Below, piece by piece: positions 1 through 10,830 of a DNA stretch of 64,000 nt (positions are counted from its first letter, which is position 1; each line of letters begins with the position of its first letter). The position numbers and the translations under genes are program-made. Under the pieces are notes generated by a model. That model was given only the letters and a program-made list of their open reading frames with translations. It did not search any database and was not told the DNA's origin. The DNA lies in NCBI GenBank assembly GCA_033398695.1, contig CM065803.1:50273501-50337500 (forward strand), read 5' to 3'. This DNA comes from Orobanche coerulescens (Eukaryota > Streptophyta > Magnoliopsida > Lamiales > Orobanchaceae).

Positions 1-22
1 TAGTCGGAACCTACCTGATGGA

Positions 23-751
23 TAGCGCACGCAAAAGCTTCACTATTTGCGTACGCTAAAATACTAATATTAGGGCACGCTATACCACATTATTAACGCA
101 CGCTATCGCATCTCAAGTCAGAGGACATTAAGATCTGGAAAGAAAAAGGAAAAGGATTTGCGCACGCTACATCGTTCATTTACGTACGCTACTATGAGGT
201 CTTAGTGCACATTACATTTAAAGTCTTGCGCACGCTACCGGATAACAAGTTTAGTAGTCCAGTAGCCACTGGACTCAAAATGAGAAAGCCCTTATTTATG
301 CTACACAAGGTAACGTACGTTACAGAGGGAAGTATATAGCGCACGCTATTTAGCAATTATTAGCGCACGCTAAATCAGTCAAAATTCTACCGTTGGATAT
401 TCTACCCGTTGGAACGACGAAGTCAAAGAAGATCCGTAAAATCTGGAAAAGCTGATATTAAATAATACTAGCGCGCTTATAGTTACTACACCTTGGAAGG
501 AATATGCATAATTGCTAGCGCACACTAAGTACAATTTTTAGCCGTTGGAAAAGAGACATTGGGGAGACAAACCAACACATTTCAAAGTCAAGATTGAAGA
601 CCTGTTGACCAACCATTAGCGCACGCTAAGAAGGTATGACTAGCGCACGCTAGCCATATAATTTTACCATTGGAACAGTTTTGTGACCGTTCAGATAGGC
701 CAAGTCAGAGATCGATTGCGCACGCTATGGAGGTATTATTAGCGCACGCTA
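23..751. promoter_or_regulatory. Array of near-palindromic 12-mers TAGCGCACGCTA
   Basis: At least 16 copies of TAGCGYACGCTA-like 12-mers. The first two groups are tetrads: starts 23, 47, 71, 94 (spacing 24, 24, 23) and 158, 180, 203, 226 (22, 23, 23). Then come 311, 337, 361 and pairs 617/641 and 716/740, each 24 apart, with weaker single copies at 469 and 516. A second inverted motif, AGTCCAGTA-GC-CACTGGACT, lies at 256-275 between groups. The array ends 39 bases before a TATA box, so an enhancer or U3 role is inferred. No binding factor is identified. Confidence 0.7.
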
Positions 752-789
752 ATAATACAAATATCAGAATTCAAAGAAAGGCTGACACC

Positions 790-797
790 TATAAATA
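790..797 (+). promoter_or_regulatory. TATA box of left-edge LTR
   Basis: TATAAATA lies 39 bases after the last palindrome. Transcription would start about 30 bases downstream in the CA-rich stretch near 820-850. This marks the U3/R boundary of the LTR fragment. Confidence 0.6.
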
Positions 798-1384
798 CCC
801 ATATCATTTGGGTATCTCACACACAACTTCAAGCATTCAAGCATACAAGCAATCAAAGCATTCTTGAGCTCATATCTCTATCTATTACTATATTCTATGT
901 TGTGAGAAGAAAGATACAAAGAGTGAAACACCTTGTAATATTTATTATACTTTGTATTCTTTCATTTGCTTGCGAGTGTTGCATCACTCATACTTGAGCG
1001 TAAGTGAAACGAATTAAGAGTCACTAATCCAGTGTTATCAGGATCTTTTGATCCAGCATTGTTAGGATTACACTCCAATATTTGTAAAGTGAGGATTATC
1101 TAGTTCCTATAGAACACTAGATAAACAAAGTTTATTTTGAGAGTGGTTGTGCTTGGACCAATAGAAGATAAGCGATTATAACGGTTGTTGTACTCGGACT
1201 GATCGAAGACGAGTCAAGTGTGTGGTTGTTCTTGAGCCAATAGAAAAAGAAGTCGGAGAGAGGACGTAGGCAAGTTGCCGAACCTCTATAAATCTTTGAG
1301 TCTTTTACTTTCCGCACTATTTTCTTTTATTCGCGAGAAAGTTCGATATTCCGCATTACCACTATTCAACCCCCCTTCTAGTGG

Positions 1385-2735
1385 TGAATTTATCTCTTCA
1401 TACAAAATTTCCATTGTATCATTTTTAGCCAGACCTCAATCCCCGATCTCACAAATTCTAACTATAACTCCTTCTGGACTGTCAAACGGGCAAGAATTTG
1501 CTCATGTACTGTCTTACGGCTCAAGGCATCGGCAACTACGTTCGCCTTTCTTGGGTGGTATAGGATCTCAATATCATAATCTTTAATCAATTCCAGCCAC
1601 CTCCTCTGTCTCATGTTCAACTCCTTCTGAGTAAAAGTGTACTTCGGACTATTGTGATCAGTAAAAATCTGAAAATAAACCCCATACAAGTAATGGCGCC
1701 AGATTTTTAAAGCAAACACCATGGCTGCCAACTTCAGATCATGGGTCGGGTAGTTGACCTTGTATGGTCTCAATTGCCTTGATGCATAGGCAATCACCTT
1801 CCCATTCTGCATCAATACATAATCGAGACCCTGTTTCGATGTGTCACTATATACCATAAATCACTATGTTCCTTGTGGTAACACCAAAACTGGTGCCGAT
1901 ATCAGTCGACTCTTAAGCTCATCAAAACTTTGTTAACATGCTACTGACCAGGTGTACTTCTTAGCCTTTCTCAACAGATTAGTCAGGGGCTGAGCGATCT
2001 TAGAGAATCCTTCCACAAATCGTCTGTAGACCTGCTAATCCAAGGAAACTACTGATTTTCTTCATGTTCTTCGGAGGTAGCCAGTCTCGGATAGCCTCTG
2101 TATTTTGTGGGTCCACACTAACCCCATCAAATGATATCACATGCCCAAGGAAAGTAACCTTCGTCATCCAAAATTCACATTTGGAAAATTTTCCATAAAG
2201 TTTTTGTCGTCTCAACACGTCGAGAACCTGGCGAAGATAACATTCATGCTCCTCATGGTCACAGGAATAAATTAAAATGTCATTGATGAAAAAGACCACA
2301 AAATGATCTAGATAATCAATGAACACTCGGTTCATTAATCCCATGAACACGTCCGGTGCGTTGGTCAGTCTTAATGGTGTCACCATGAACTTGTAATGCC
2401 CATAGCGAATACGGAAAGCTATCTTGGAAATATCAGACTTCCGGATCCTCAGTTGATCATAACTGGATCTCAAGTCAATCTTAGAGAACACTGCTGCACC
2501 TTGAAGCTGATCAAATTAATCATCGACACGAGATAAAGGATACTAATTCTTGATTGTTACCTTCTTCATCTCACGGTAATCAATACATAGATGCAAAGAT
2601 CCATCCTTCTTCTATGCAAATAACACTGGTGCTCCCCAAGGCGATGCACTAGGTCTGAAATATCCCTTCTCGGTCAATTCCCCAAGCTGATTCTTCAATT
2701 CATGCATCTCAGTTGGAGCCATACGATACGGAACT
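1385..2735 (-). pseudogene. Element A pol: RT and RNase H, truncated before integrase
   Basis: The minus-strand RT is recognisable from SPWGAPV (near 2640) through [22 protein letters not shown] and [10 protein letters not shown]. The catalytic motif, FIDD in related elements here, reads FIND, so an essential aspartate is replaced by asparagine. RNase H follows, with YSDTSKQGL (about 1830-1855), [23 protein letters not shown] and [11 protein letters not shown]. Stops lie in the RT entry region (about 2490-2620) and a frame break lies near 2000-2040. After RNase H the reading continues weakly to about 1383, then stops matching. This is gypsy-type order (RT-RH-INT) with INT deleted. Confidence 0.85.
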
Positions 2736-2736
2736 T

Positions 2737-3522
2737 TAGAAAGCGGGGACGTTCTTGGCTCTAACTCAATGGTAAATTCTACCTCTCGCTGTGGAGGTAA
2801 ACCTGGAAGATCATCCGGAAATATATCTGGGTAGTCTCAAACCACCTGAATATCAATCAATTCAACTGGTCGATCTTCTATCTTGGTCATGTAGCACCAA
2901 TAACCAACACATCCCCGATTAAGCAATTTCACTGCTTTCGTTGCACTGATGACTCTTACGGAATGACTAGGATTATCACCTCGAAAAATATATTCAGAAC
3001 CAGCATCATAAGTTATTGTCACCATCCACTTACGGATGCTAAGTACGGCATCATGATAATCCATCCAATCAATACCCAAGATTACATCATCTTTAGGTAA
3101 ATAGACCACTATTAAATCTGACAACCACTCACGGTCGTCCAATCAAATCGGACCATTCTGAACTTCAGATTCCCAACAATTCTTCTACCATCAGGTAGAC
3201 CAATCACATAAAGCTCACACTCAACAACATTATCTAATTGCAATCGGCTCAAACAAGATGCAGATATAAAAGAATATGAAGCATCAGTATCAAAAATAGT
3301 ACAAACAGACTGAGAATGAATTTCGAGTGTACCTACAATCATGCTGGCCTCGGGATCATCGGCCTTCATCATCTCATAGATCCTGGGCTTTTCAATCCTG
3401 TTATAAGACATACCACCCTGACCTCCATGACCTACTCCTCTATTCGCCCCTGAAGTCTGGTGAGAAGCGGGTGGAGGTGTACGGTCTTGGACGGCACGAT
3501 TAACTAAAGCATAGGAGGCCAT
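2737..3522 (-). pseudogene. Element A retropepsin-like protease region
   Basis: On the minus strand this contains KPRIYEM, the active-site region FDTDASYSFIS (about 3255-3285) and LGIDWMDYHD (about 3055-3080). The family motif is DTGAS; the glycine after the threonine is changed to aspartate, which should abolish activity. The reading frame shifts once near 3115-3140. It then links to the RT through PVELIDI and the proline-rich LPGLPP segment (about 2790-2815). It matches the protease regions of elements C and D closely. Confidence 0.8.
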
Positions 3523-3554
3523 CGGAGTACTCCCCGCCCAGCTCTACAAAAATG

Positions 3555-4639
3555 AGCACAATGCCCAGCATCCCCACAGGTATGGCATGGAACATCCGGC
3601 TTCAGACATTTGGTACGGATGTGCCCCTGCTCTCCACAGTTAAAACACAATGGACGAGTTGGCCGTACAAAAATGCGATCATGCTAGTTTTGACGCCACT
3701 GGTGGTCGCTTAGAAAAAGTCGGTCCAAATTGGGTCTTCTTGAATGATCCCCGATTACTATCAGCTTGGTTCTGGTTCCTTGATCTCTTATTAGAAGGCT
3801 GCGGCTGCTTCTTAAAAATGCAGTGAGTTCATACTCAAAAGCTCTCTCGATGAACTCCAGTAGAGTCGTGCAGTGGTGATATGTAGCTGCATTCTCATCC
3901 GAGGTTTCAATCTCTTAAGAAAATATTTGATCTTATCAGCCTCCATCCGAACAATTGACGAGGCGAATGAAAGAAGTGCTTGAAATTTCTGGACAATCGT
4001 TAACACATCATCATTATCATCATATGGGTCCAGGTTCAGCAACTCTGATAGCTTAGCCTCACGGAGTGGAGCGGGATAATAAAGATCCAATATGAGACTC
4101 TTGAATTCATCCCAGTTGCACAAGCCATCAGTCGGTTTCATCGAAAGCCACCATGTATGGGCGCTCTTACTAAGGTAGTAAGCCGCCACTAAAACTCGAT
4201 TCTCCTCAGGATAATAGACCATCTCGAACAACTTCTCAAAGTGTTCGACCCAGTGAATAATATCAGTAGGCTCAGAGGATGCCTTAAAGGTCGGAGGTCG
4301 CTGATGAGATATGTCATTAACTATCCGACTCACGATCCCACCGTGCACAGGGGGCGGTGGATGGGGTCCTTGTTGCTGCCCAATAGTAGCAGCATTCTGC
4401 ATCATTTCCATCAATCGCACCATCTGGGTCATCTGGGCCACCATGCCCTGCATCAATGTATAATGGTCGGCGTGCGCGCCCTCGCGTTGTCTGGTGTGGT
4501 GGGAATTGTTCTCAGTAGGCGAATCGCTGCCCGCTGAACTTTGACCCACATTTGAATGCGTGTTGGCTCGTGGTCTTGGGATTCGACCCCTTCCTCGGCC
4601 TCGGCCCTCTCTACCACGACCTCTGAAATTTCTTTCCAT
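3555..4639 (-). pseudogene. Element A gag (capsid plus CCHC zinc knuckles)
   Basis: The start ATG is at 4639 (minus), giving MERNFRGRGR, an Arg/Gly-rich N terminus shared with element D. The capsid domain includes PPTFKASSEPTDIIHWVEHF, SAHTWWLS, LYYPAPLREAKLSELL and KYFLKRLKPRMRMQL. A frame break occurs near 3890, just after the LNHHC-equivalent position. Two CCHC knuckles remain readable downstream: CFNCGEQGHIRTKC and CHTCGDAGHCAHFC (about 3560-3650). Gag would package the element RNA; this copy cannot make a full-length protein. Confidence 0.85.
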
Positions 4640-5072
4640 ATTGAAAGAATCAAACAATAATTATAAGCACAGTTCATATCCGATTCTACGTCAATTCACG
4701 CAATCACGCTAGGTTAATAGCAACAATGAAACGACATGTTCAAGAAAGTCATTTATCATGAATTAAGGACACTATGAGTGCTATACAAAATATCACATCG
4801 ACACAAAGTCGAAAAAAATTCAATCAGATGGTCAATCCAAAAAATTTCCTCGAAATATCAATAAGATAATTTCCGTCACAATTTCTCGGAATATCAAGAT
4901 CAATAAGAAGGACCAATTTCGCTATCTACATCCTGCCAGAATTTAAATCATGACACATAAATCACATACTGTATTCGGCTCACAAGTTTTGGCACTTACA
5001 CAGGCCCCACATGACGCGAAGGTTTCTTTGACACTAGCTCGATCAACAATGACTCAGAAGGAGAAACCAATC

Positions 5073-5084
5073 TCTCTGATACCA
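5073..5084 (-). other. Element A primer binding site
   Basis: Minus-strand TGGTATCAGAGA lies 5 bases from the LTR end (GTGTTACA). It matches the 3' end of initiator-methionine tRNA in 11 of 12 positions, compared with TGGTATCAGAGC in D, E and F. Confidence 0.85.
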
Positions 5085-5089
5085 TCTTC

Positions 5090-5893
5090 TGTAACACCCA
5101 AAAAATGGCGACCATTACAGTGTCGTGGACCCCACACTAAGACCCACCAGGTGACACAATACATAATTCAACCATAATATGATTGTGGTACTGAACCACA
5201 AAGTATTAACCACTACTCCGACGAGGACTTTATACACCATATGACTCAAAAATGCCACGACACGGAGGATTCAAATTACAAATATAAACCATATGAAGAT
5301 GAAATATACTTCAATTAATAATACAAATGAAAGGGAATGTTACCAAGCGGAAATAGAAATACACGATTAGTTCATAATCATAAAAAGAAGACTCACCCCC
5401 CCAAACTAGTATCCTTCAAACCCTTCGCCGTCACAATGCTCTTGTTGTGCCTTGACATTCCCTCGACCTAAAAATACAACAGGTATTTGCCCAACACATG
5501 GTCAGATATACATGACAATAAATTATCAAGATGTTATATAATTCACATACAGTGGATCTCAAAGAAATAACCCGACTATCGAACATACCCCTCGAGCGTA
5601 TGAATAACCAGTCACAAATCGTCGAACATACCCAACCATATATGGAGTACGAATGCCCAATCAACATGGATCAATACGGACATCCCAGTACACTCGATCT
5701 TGAAATATGTCGGTGCACACGTCCACCCCGTATACGGAATCCACGATATACATGGGATAATGTACCTAATTAGCCTCACGAACTACATCTTGTGTGCACA
5801 GTACAATGTGGAAATATCAACACATGACCATATGTGCCTGTCTAAAAATCCTACACATGATATGATTCCAGATATGTCACAATACAACATGAC
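5090..5893 (-). repeat. Element A 5' LTR, PBS-proximal part (interrupted by B)
   Basis: Minus-strand end GTGTTACA at 5090 abuts the PBS. The LTR runs right to 5893, is cut by element B and resumes at 16042. The sequence across the cut matches the homologous stretch in the LTRs of D (near 38750), which confirms the continuity. The U5-like part contains CTGGTGGGTC and GTCCACGACACTGTAATGG, shared with B, C and D. Confidence 0.85.
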
Positions 5894-6115
5894 TGTAATA
5901 CCCGGTTGTAATTTCATTTATTATCATTCAGTAATTGTCACTCAGTAATTTTTTCACTTATTATTAATCATTCATCCTTCATATTCATTCATTGTATTCA
6001 CCGTCCGACGTAATTTGAATCCTATATCAGTAATTTATTCATGATTCAACCTGGTTGGAGAATCGAGTCGAGTTTATCATCATTGTCATCCTTGTAGTGG
6101 TTGGTGTGTGAGGAG

Positions 6116-6677
6116 TAGCGTACGCTACGTACTCTCCTTAGCGCACGCTAATTGAGTACTAGTAGCGCACGCTACCTCTCAGCATTAGCGCACGCTATCG
6201 TGGTGGAGACAGACAGTTCAGTAGGTACTGGACTGAATTGGTGTAATTCATAGCGCACGCTAAAAGTGGATATAGTGTACGTTAGTGGTTTTGATAGTGC
6301 ATGCTAAGCATCAGTGTAGCGCGCGCTAAGGTTTGATCAGACAGAGTCCAGTGAGTACTGGACTCGAATGGGATAATTCGTAACGCACGCTACGAGTAGA
6401 TATTAGCGTACACTAATTGGTGCTAGTAGCACACGCTAAGTTATTTGTGTAGTGTGCACTAAGGCGATCAGGGCAGATGTCAGTAGGTTCTGGACTCTAG
6501 TATTCTGGACATCAACCATCAGGTAGCGCACGCTAACACAAGGTTAACACACGCTAATATGAGACATCAGCGCATGCTACCAAGGTACGTAGCACACGTT
6601 AATGATGCAGGCAGTGGGTACTGGACTACCCGATGGACCCGATAGCGCATGCTAATATCAGTAGCTAGCGCGCGCTA
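6116..6677. promoter_or_regulatory. Element B U3: palindrome tetrads in ~131-bp higher-order repeats
   Basis: Eighteen TAGCGYACGCTA-like 12-mers. Starts fall in tetrads: 6116, 6139, 6163, 6186; 6251, 6273, 6295, 6317; 6381, 6404, 6427, 6450; 6524, 6545, 6568, 6590; then 6643, 6666. Spacing within groups is 21-24. Between groups lies an inverted motif related to AGTCCAGTA-N2-TACTGGACT at 6215, 6345, 6477 and 6608 (periods 130, 132, 131). The whole array sits directly upstream of the TATA box. Confidence 0.85.
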
Positions 6678-6689
6678 AGTTGGTATAGG

Positions 6690-6697
6690 TATAAATA
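6690..6697 (+). promoter_or_regulatory. Element B 5' LTR TATA box
   Basis: TATAAATA, 13 bases after the last palindrome. The same box is at 14384-14391 in the 3' LTR. Confidence 0.75.
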
Positions 6698-8349
6698 GGA
6701 CAGTTCAATCCAGTTTCTGCATTTTCACGTCTCACCTTCTCTCACGGGCGATTTTGGGCGACTTTGGGCATTTTGTGAAGTGTTCTTCAAGCTGCAATCA
6801 ACTATCAACATCTTCAAGCTTCTAGTTCAGATTATTCATCATTTCTTCTTCTCCATCACACCAAATCAAGGTAACTTTGCTTGAATCTAAAATTTTGGGA
6901 TTTGAGTGTTTTCATTTCGATCTCTTCAAGTTAGCTTAATATTATGGTGGAATATGTTGGATATGGATTATCTACCTTGGATACATGTGTTTCTATGGAT
7001 TTATTGGTATATTTGTCGGATTTATTGAATATTTGGAGAATTATTGAAGAACACCCTAAGGGTTGACTTTGGGATTTTTGGGGTTTCGACTAGATGTTGT
7101 CGTAATCTCGAATGGAGTATTCTTATTGGATTATTTAATTGTATTGATGATATTTTGTTGGAGTTGAACTACTTTTGGAGGTTGGTTTCGATATATTTGG
7201 GGTTGGTTGTAATCAATGGAAGAATGTTTGCAACATATTCGTTAGAATACCCCAATGAGTTCGGTTATTATTGTATCGACTTTTGAGTTGGTTATAATCT
7301 TACTTGATACGTATATTGAGCATTTGTTAGTAATTATGTTATTCAAGGTTGTTCGAGCGACCAATAATTCCATTAAGGACGTTTGTTCGAGGGAGGACAT
7401 TTCATCACCGGTATTGTGTAAGTTAATTCTTACTCGGTTAAAAGGATACTCATTCCTTTCGTTGTTGTTCATTCATATTCATAATTCATTCATGGTATGT
7501 TAATCATGTTGAGATTTGTAATTATCAAACTAATCATTCATTTCATTAGGAACGACGATTCAAATCATTTCAATGAGCTATCATTCATTTCATTATTATT
7601 TCATCTCGATGAGTCATTCTTGATCCTTGTCAATTTGCTATTCATTGATATTCATCATGGTCACTTTTGTTCTTATGACCTTCTGGGTTCATATTGCATG
7701 TCTGGGTGGTTATGTGTGGAATTTTTAGTCGGGCACACGATAGTCATGTGATACGGGTTCACCGACACAATAGATTGTGCACACGGTAACGTGCCTCTGT
7801 GAGACTAATTAGGTACAAATGCAGGTGTGTCTGGATACTCGTCTTGTGCAATTGCACATCCCATTACAGGCCTACTATGATGCCCCTCTTCAGCTTGATT
7901 TCATAACTAATATATTTAATGTTTGTGCTTGTTCAACTCTTGAGGATTATTGTTCTGTGTAACTGACCCTGTTGGGGATATTGTTTTTAGGTCATGGCAA
8001 GGAAAAAGCATGGGAAGAGAACGTTGACGGCGAGTAGACCCTGTTGGGGATATTTTTTAGTCCCAGTCTCTTCATTTGTTCATGTTTATTTATCATCTAT
8101 TTTCCGCTGCAGTTCTGTTTGGAGTTTTATTTTATTCAGTGTGTATATTTTATCTTCATATGAAATATACATGTATTCTGTATTTACTGGGTGTGTTGTA
8201 CTTGAAACTCCTCATCAGAGTAATTGATGGCATAATGTGTTTCGGTACTACATTGTATTGTGTAATTCATTAATTTTCATTCGCCTGGTGGGTCCCAGTC
8301 GGGGGTCCACAGCACTGTAATGTCCGCCTAGTTTGGGGTGTTGCAGAGT

Positions 8350-8361
8350 TGGTATCGGAGC
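8350..8361 (+). other. Element B primer binding site
   Basis: TGGTATCGGAGC, 4 bases after the LTR end; one mismatch to TGGTATCAGAGC (initiator-methionine tRNA). Confidence 0.85.
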
Positions 8362-8842
8362 ATGGTTTTGAATACTGCCTTCCGAGTCATGTCCATTTGA
8401 AATCATCATTCATCAGACTAGTATCATTGGACTTTCGCGTCGCGTGTGACCTGTGCAAATGCCAAGCCCCTCAGACCAAGGAAACGGTATGATCTTTGAC
8501 GCCATGGTAATTCTTGGCAATAAGAATCACTCATTCATCATTCATCAGTCAACAATCCTCAATCATCATTTTCATTTTTGATCATGTCAAACATGTTAAT
8601 TCATTCATCACTCAGTCAATCTCATTGTTCAGTTGTCGATCTCGTGGATCGTATTATCAATCTTTTTAACTTGTTAAAGATAATCATTTCAAGAATTTCA
8701 TCAGATAATCTTGTCACCTCAGTTGATCCTTCATGCAATCATTGTGTTAGAACGAGTATGCTCATTATTATCATTTCGTAACTTAATCATAATGTGATAT
8801 ACATGCGAGATCTATAATTATCATGTATTCCCTACCTTCACT

Positions 8843-10030
8843 ATGGACCGAGCTGGCAGAGGACGCAGGGAAAGAAGCCGCGGTGCGGGCCGAAACCCGG
8901 GAGCTCGAAGGAATACTCATGCGAACATGAGGAATAATGTCAATTCGACGAGCAGCGGCGCTGCCACCCACTCACCTGGAGATAATCATTCACCGTCAAG
9001 AAGTCGTACTCGAGACACAGCCTAATCGGAAGGTGTCCGAGTTGATCCTCTCGCTTTTATGCAGGGCATGATGGCCCAAATGACTTAAATGGCACGTCTG
9101 ATGGAGACGATGCAAAACTCATCCACTCAGGCTCAACAAGCCCCTCCACCGCCACCTCAGAGACAAGAGAGGAGTGTGCGTAGTATCATCAACGACATCT
9201 CTCACCAGTGGCCACCTACTTTCGAGAGCTCATCTGAGCCGGCGGATATTATTCACTGGCTTGAACATTTTGAGAAGTTGTTTGCTATGGTGGAGTGTCC
9301 CGAAGTGCACAAGGTTTCAGTCGCGGCTTACTATCTGGGTAAGAGCGCTCACTCTTGGTGGCTATCTCTGAAGCCCACCGATGGATCATGTACTTGGGAC
9401 CAGTTAAGACCCTCATGATGGAAAGATATTATTCGGCCCCACTTAGGGAGACCAAGTTATCGGAGTTACTCAGTCCTGACCCCTCAACAGAAGAAGATGT
9501 ACTTACCATTGCCGAGAAGTTTCAGGAGCTACTTCCATTCGCCTCATCTATTATCCACTCCGAGGCATATAACATCAAGTACTTCAGTAAGAGGTTGAAA
9601 CCGCATATGCGGCTACCATTGCTTAATCATCATTGCACCGCTCTGGCCAAATTCATCGAGAAAGCTCTTGCTTATGAGCTTACTGCTAAGGAAATTTCTA
9701 AGAATCAAACTTCATCTTCTGGCAAGAAATTGGAGAAGCGTAAACAGTCCGAATACAGTCAGGCAACCTTCAAGAAGCCTCGTGCGGGATCTACTTTTTC
9801 TGAGCGACCTCCTATGGCACCGAAACCTGCGGAATCTCAGTCCCCAGCGGCCAGTTCAGCCATCACCTGTTACAACTATGGAGAATAGGGTCTTTTCAGC
9901 ACTAAGTGTCCGAAGCCGACTCTCACGTGTAATAACGGTGGGATTGCTGGGCATAAAACCCGTTTCTGCGAAGAGACTCCCAACCTACTCCGGCGACATC
10001 TTAGGCCCTGAAGCAGTCAGCAGTTCAGAA
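8843..10030 (+). pseudogene. Element B gag
   Basis: The ATG at 8843 begins MDRAGRGRRERSRG, the basic N terminus typical of these gags. In-frame stops lie at 9023-9025 and 9086-9088, and a one-base loss near 9400 shifts the frame. The capsid part shows PPTFESSSEPADIIHWLEHF, SAHSWWLS, RYYSAPLRETKLSELL and YFSKRLKPHMRLPLLNHHC. A TAG at 9886-9888 interrupts the first zinc knuckle. Both knuckles are damaged: the first reads CYNYGE (Cys to Tyr) and the second reads CNNGG (Cys to Gly), so RNA binding would be lost even without the stops. Confidence 0.85.
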
Positions 10031-10058
10031 TCAAACAACTCCGTACGCGTCATATAAA

Positions 10059-10830
10059 ATGACGGGAGCAAACAAAGGCGGAGCCCACAGCTATCAGACA
10101 GGAGCATCCGTTTCCGGGGCTGGCAAGCCCCAAATTTATGAGATGAAGAGAGCCGACGCTTCGGAGGCCCGAATGATCTCAGGTACACTCAAAATTTTAT
10201 CTCAACCTGCGTGTACCCTTTTTGACACTGGTGCATCACATTAATTCATTTCCGAGTCATGCTTGAGTAGACTTCATCTGGATAGTGCTACTAGTTGTGA
10301 ACCTTATATAATTGGACTACCTGACGGTAGAAGAATTACCGGAGATCGTGAGATTAAGAATTGTCCGATTCAGCTTCATGGCCGTGATTAGTTGGCAGAC
10401 CTGATCGTGGTAGATTTACCTAGAGATGACGTTATTTTGGGTATTGATTGGATGGATCGTCATGATGCCAGCCTTAGTGTCAGTAATCGTATGGTCACTA
10501 TTATTTCAGACGATGGAGTCGAGTGTGTATTTCAGGGGAGTAATCCCAGCTGTTCCAGAAGGTTTATAAATACGATGAAAGCAGTGAAATTACTCAATCA
10601 AGGGTGTGTTCGTTATTGGTGCTATATGACCAAGACCGAGAAATCATCAGTGATGTTGGCGGATATTCCTGTAGTGAGAGAATATGCCGATGTATTTCCA
10701 AATGAGTTACCTGGTTTACCTCCACAGAGAGATGTGGAATTCACGATTAAGTTGGAGCCTGGTACATATCTAATATCGAAAGCACCATATCGTATGGCCC
10801 CGACTGAAATGCAAGAATTGAAGAATCAAG
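10059..10830 (+). pseudogene. Element B protease
   Basis: KPQIYEM is followed by the active site FDTGASH (about 10228-10243), with DTGAS intact. A TAA directly after it and a TAG at 10389-10391 break the frame. The downstream flap region LGIDWMDRHDASL is present, then the linker PGLPPQRDVEF and [12 protein letters not shown] that lead into RT. The family would cleave the Gag-Pol polyprotein; this copy cannot be translated through. Confidence 0.82.

Larger units (their letters stand above)
1..1380 (+). repeat. Truncated LTR (U3-R-U5) of a copia-like retrotransposon
   Basis: No coding region is credible here. Positions 23-751 hold a palindrome array, followed by a TATA box at 790-797 and about 580 bases of leader-like sequence. 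Near the right end, 'gacgtaggcaagttgccgaa' (about 1263-1282) and 'attcaaccccccttctag' (about 1364-1381) resemble motifs I know from the U5 end of plant Ty1/copia LTRs, Sirevirus in particular. The copia LTRs at 20738 and 31559 carry a related C-rich motif on their minus strand. No TG start is visible, so the LTR begins before the window. No primer binding site follows; at about 1380 the sequence switches directly to minus-strand gypsy pol. It is therefore an LTR fragment joined by deletion or rearrangement. The copia assignment is inference from these motifs. Confidence 0.5.
1381..5893 (-). mobile_element. Element A: truncated Tekay-type Ty3/gypsy retrotransposon, main part
   Basis: Read on the minus strand the order is LTR (from 17764 down to 5090, split by element B), primer binding site, gag, protease, RT and RNase H. 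It stops just after RNase H at about 1380, so integrase, chromodomain, polypurine tract and 3' LTR are missing. Its LTR sequence matches that of element C: shared stretches include the start TGTAATATCCG, and GGTTAAGTACTCTAGAC upstream of the palindromes. Multiple stops and catalytic changes show it is long dead. Confidence 0.9.
5894..8345 (+). repeat. Element B 5' LTR
   Basis: Starts TGTAATACCCGG and ends GGTGTTGCA (the 3' copy ends GTGTTACA). U3 runs to the TATA box at 6690 and carries the palindrome array at 6116-6677. The remaining 1.6 kb is R-U5 with long T-rich stretches. Small frames near 7044-7751 recur in the other LTR because it is a copy, and I do not consider them genes. Confidence 0.92.

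Noticed and set aside
670..867. 65-codon frame spanning the left-edge TATA box
   Set aside because: It starts at a TTG, crosses the palindrome array and the TATA box, and has no domain.
6116..6677. Regular short repeats that look at first like a CRISPR array
   Set aside because: Repeats are degenerate 12-mers with ~11-bp variable gaps, lie in LTR U3 upstream of a TATA box, and the host is a plant. No cas genes.
7044..7751. Small frames repeated at 14757-15444
   Set aside because: T-rich R-U5 of element B LTRs; the two copies differ in start and length and have no recognisable domain.
8350..8361. tRNA gene fragments near LTR ends
   Set aside because: Only 11-12 bases match initiator tRNA; these are primer binding sites.
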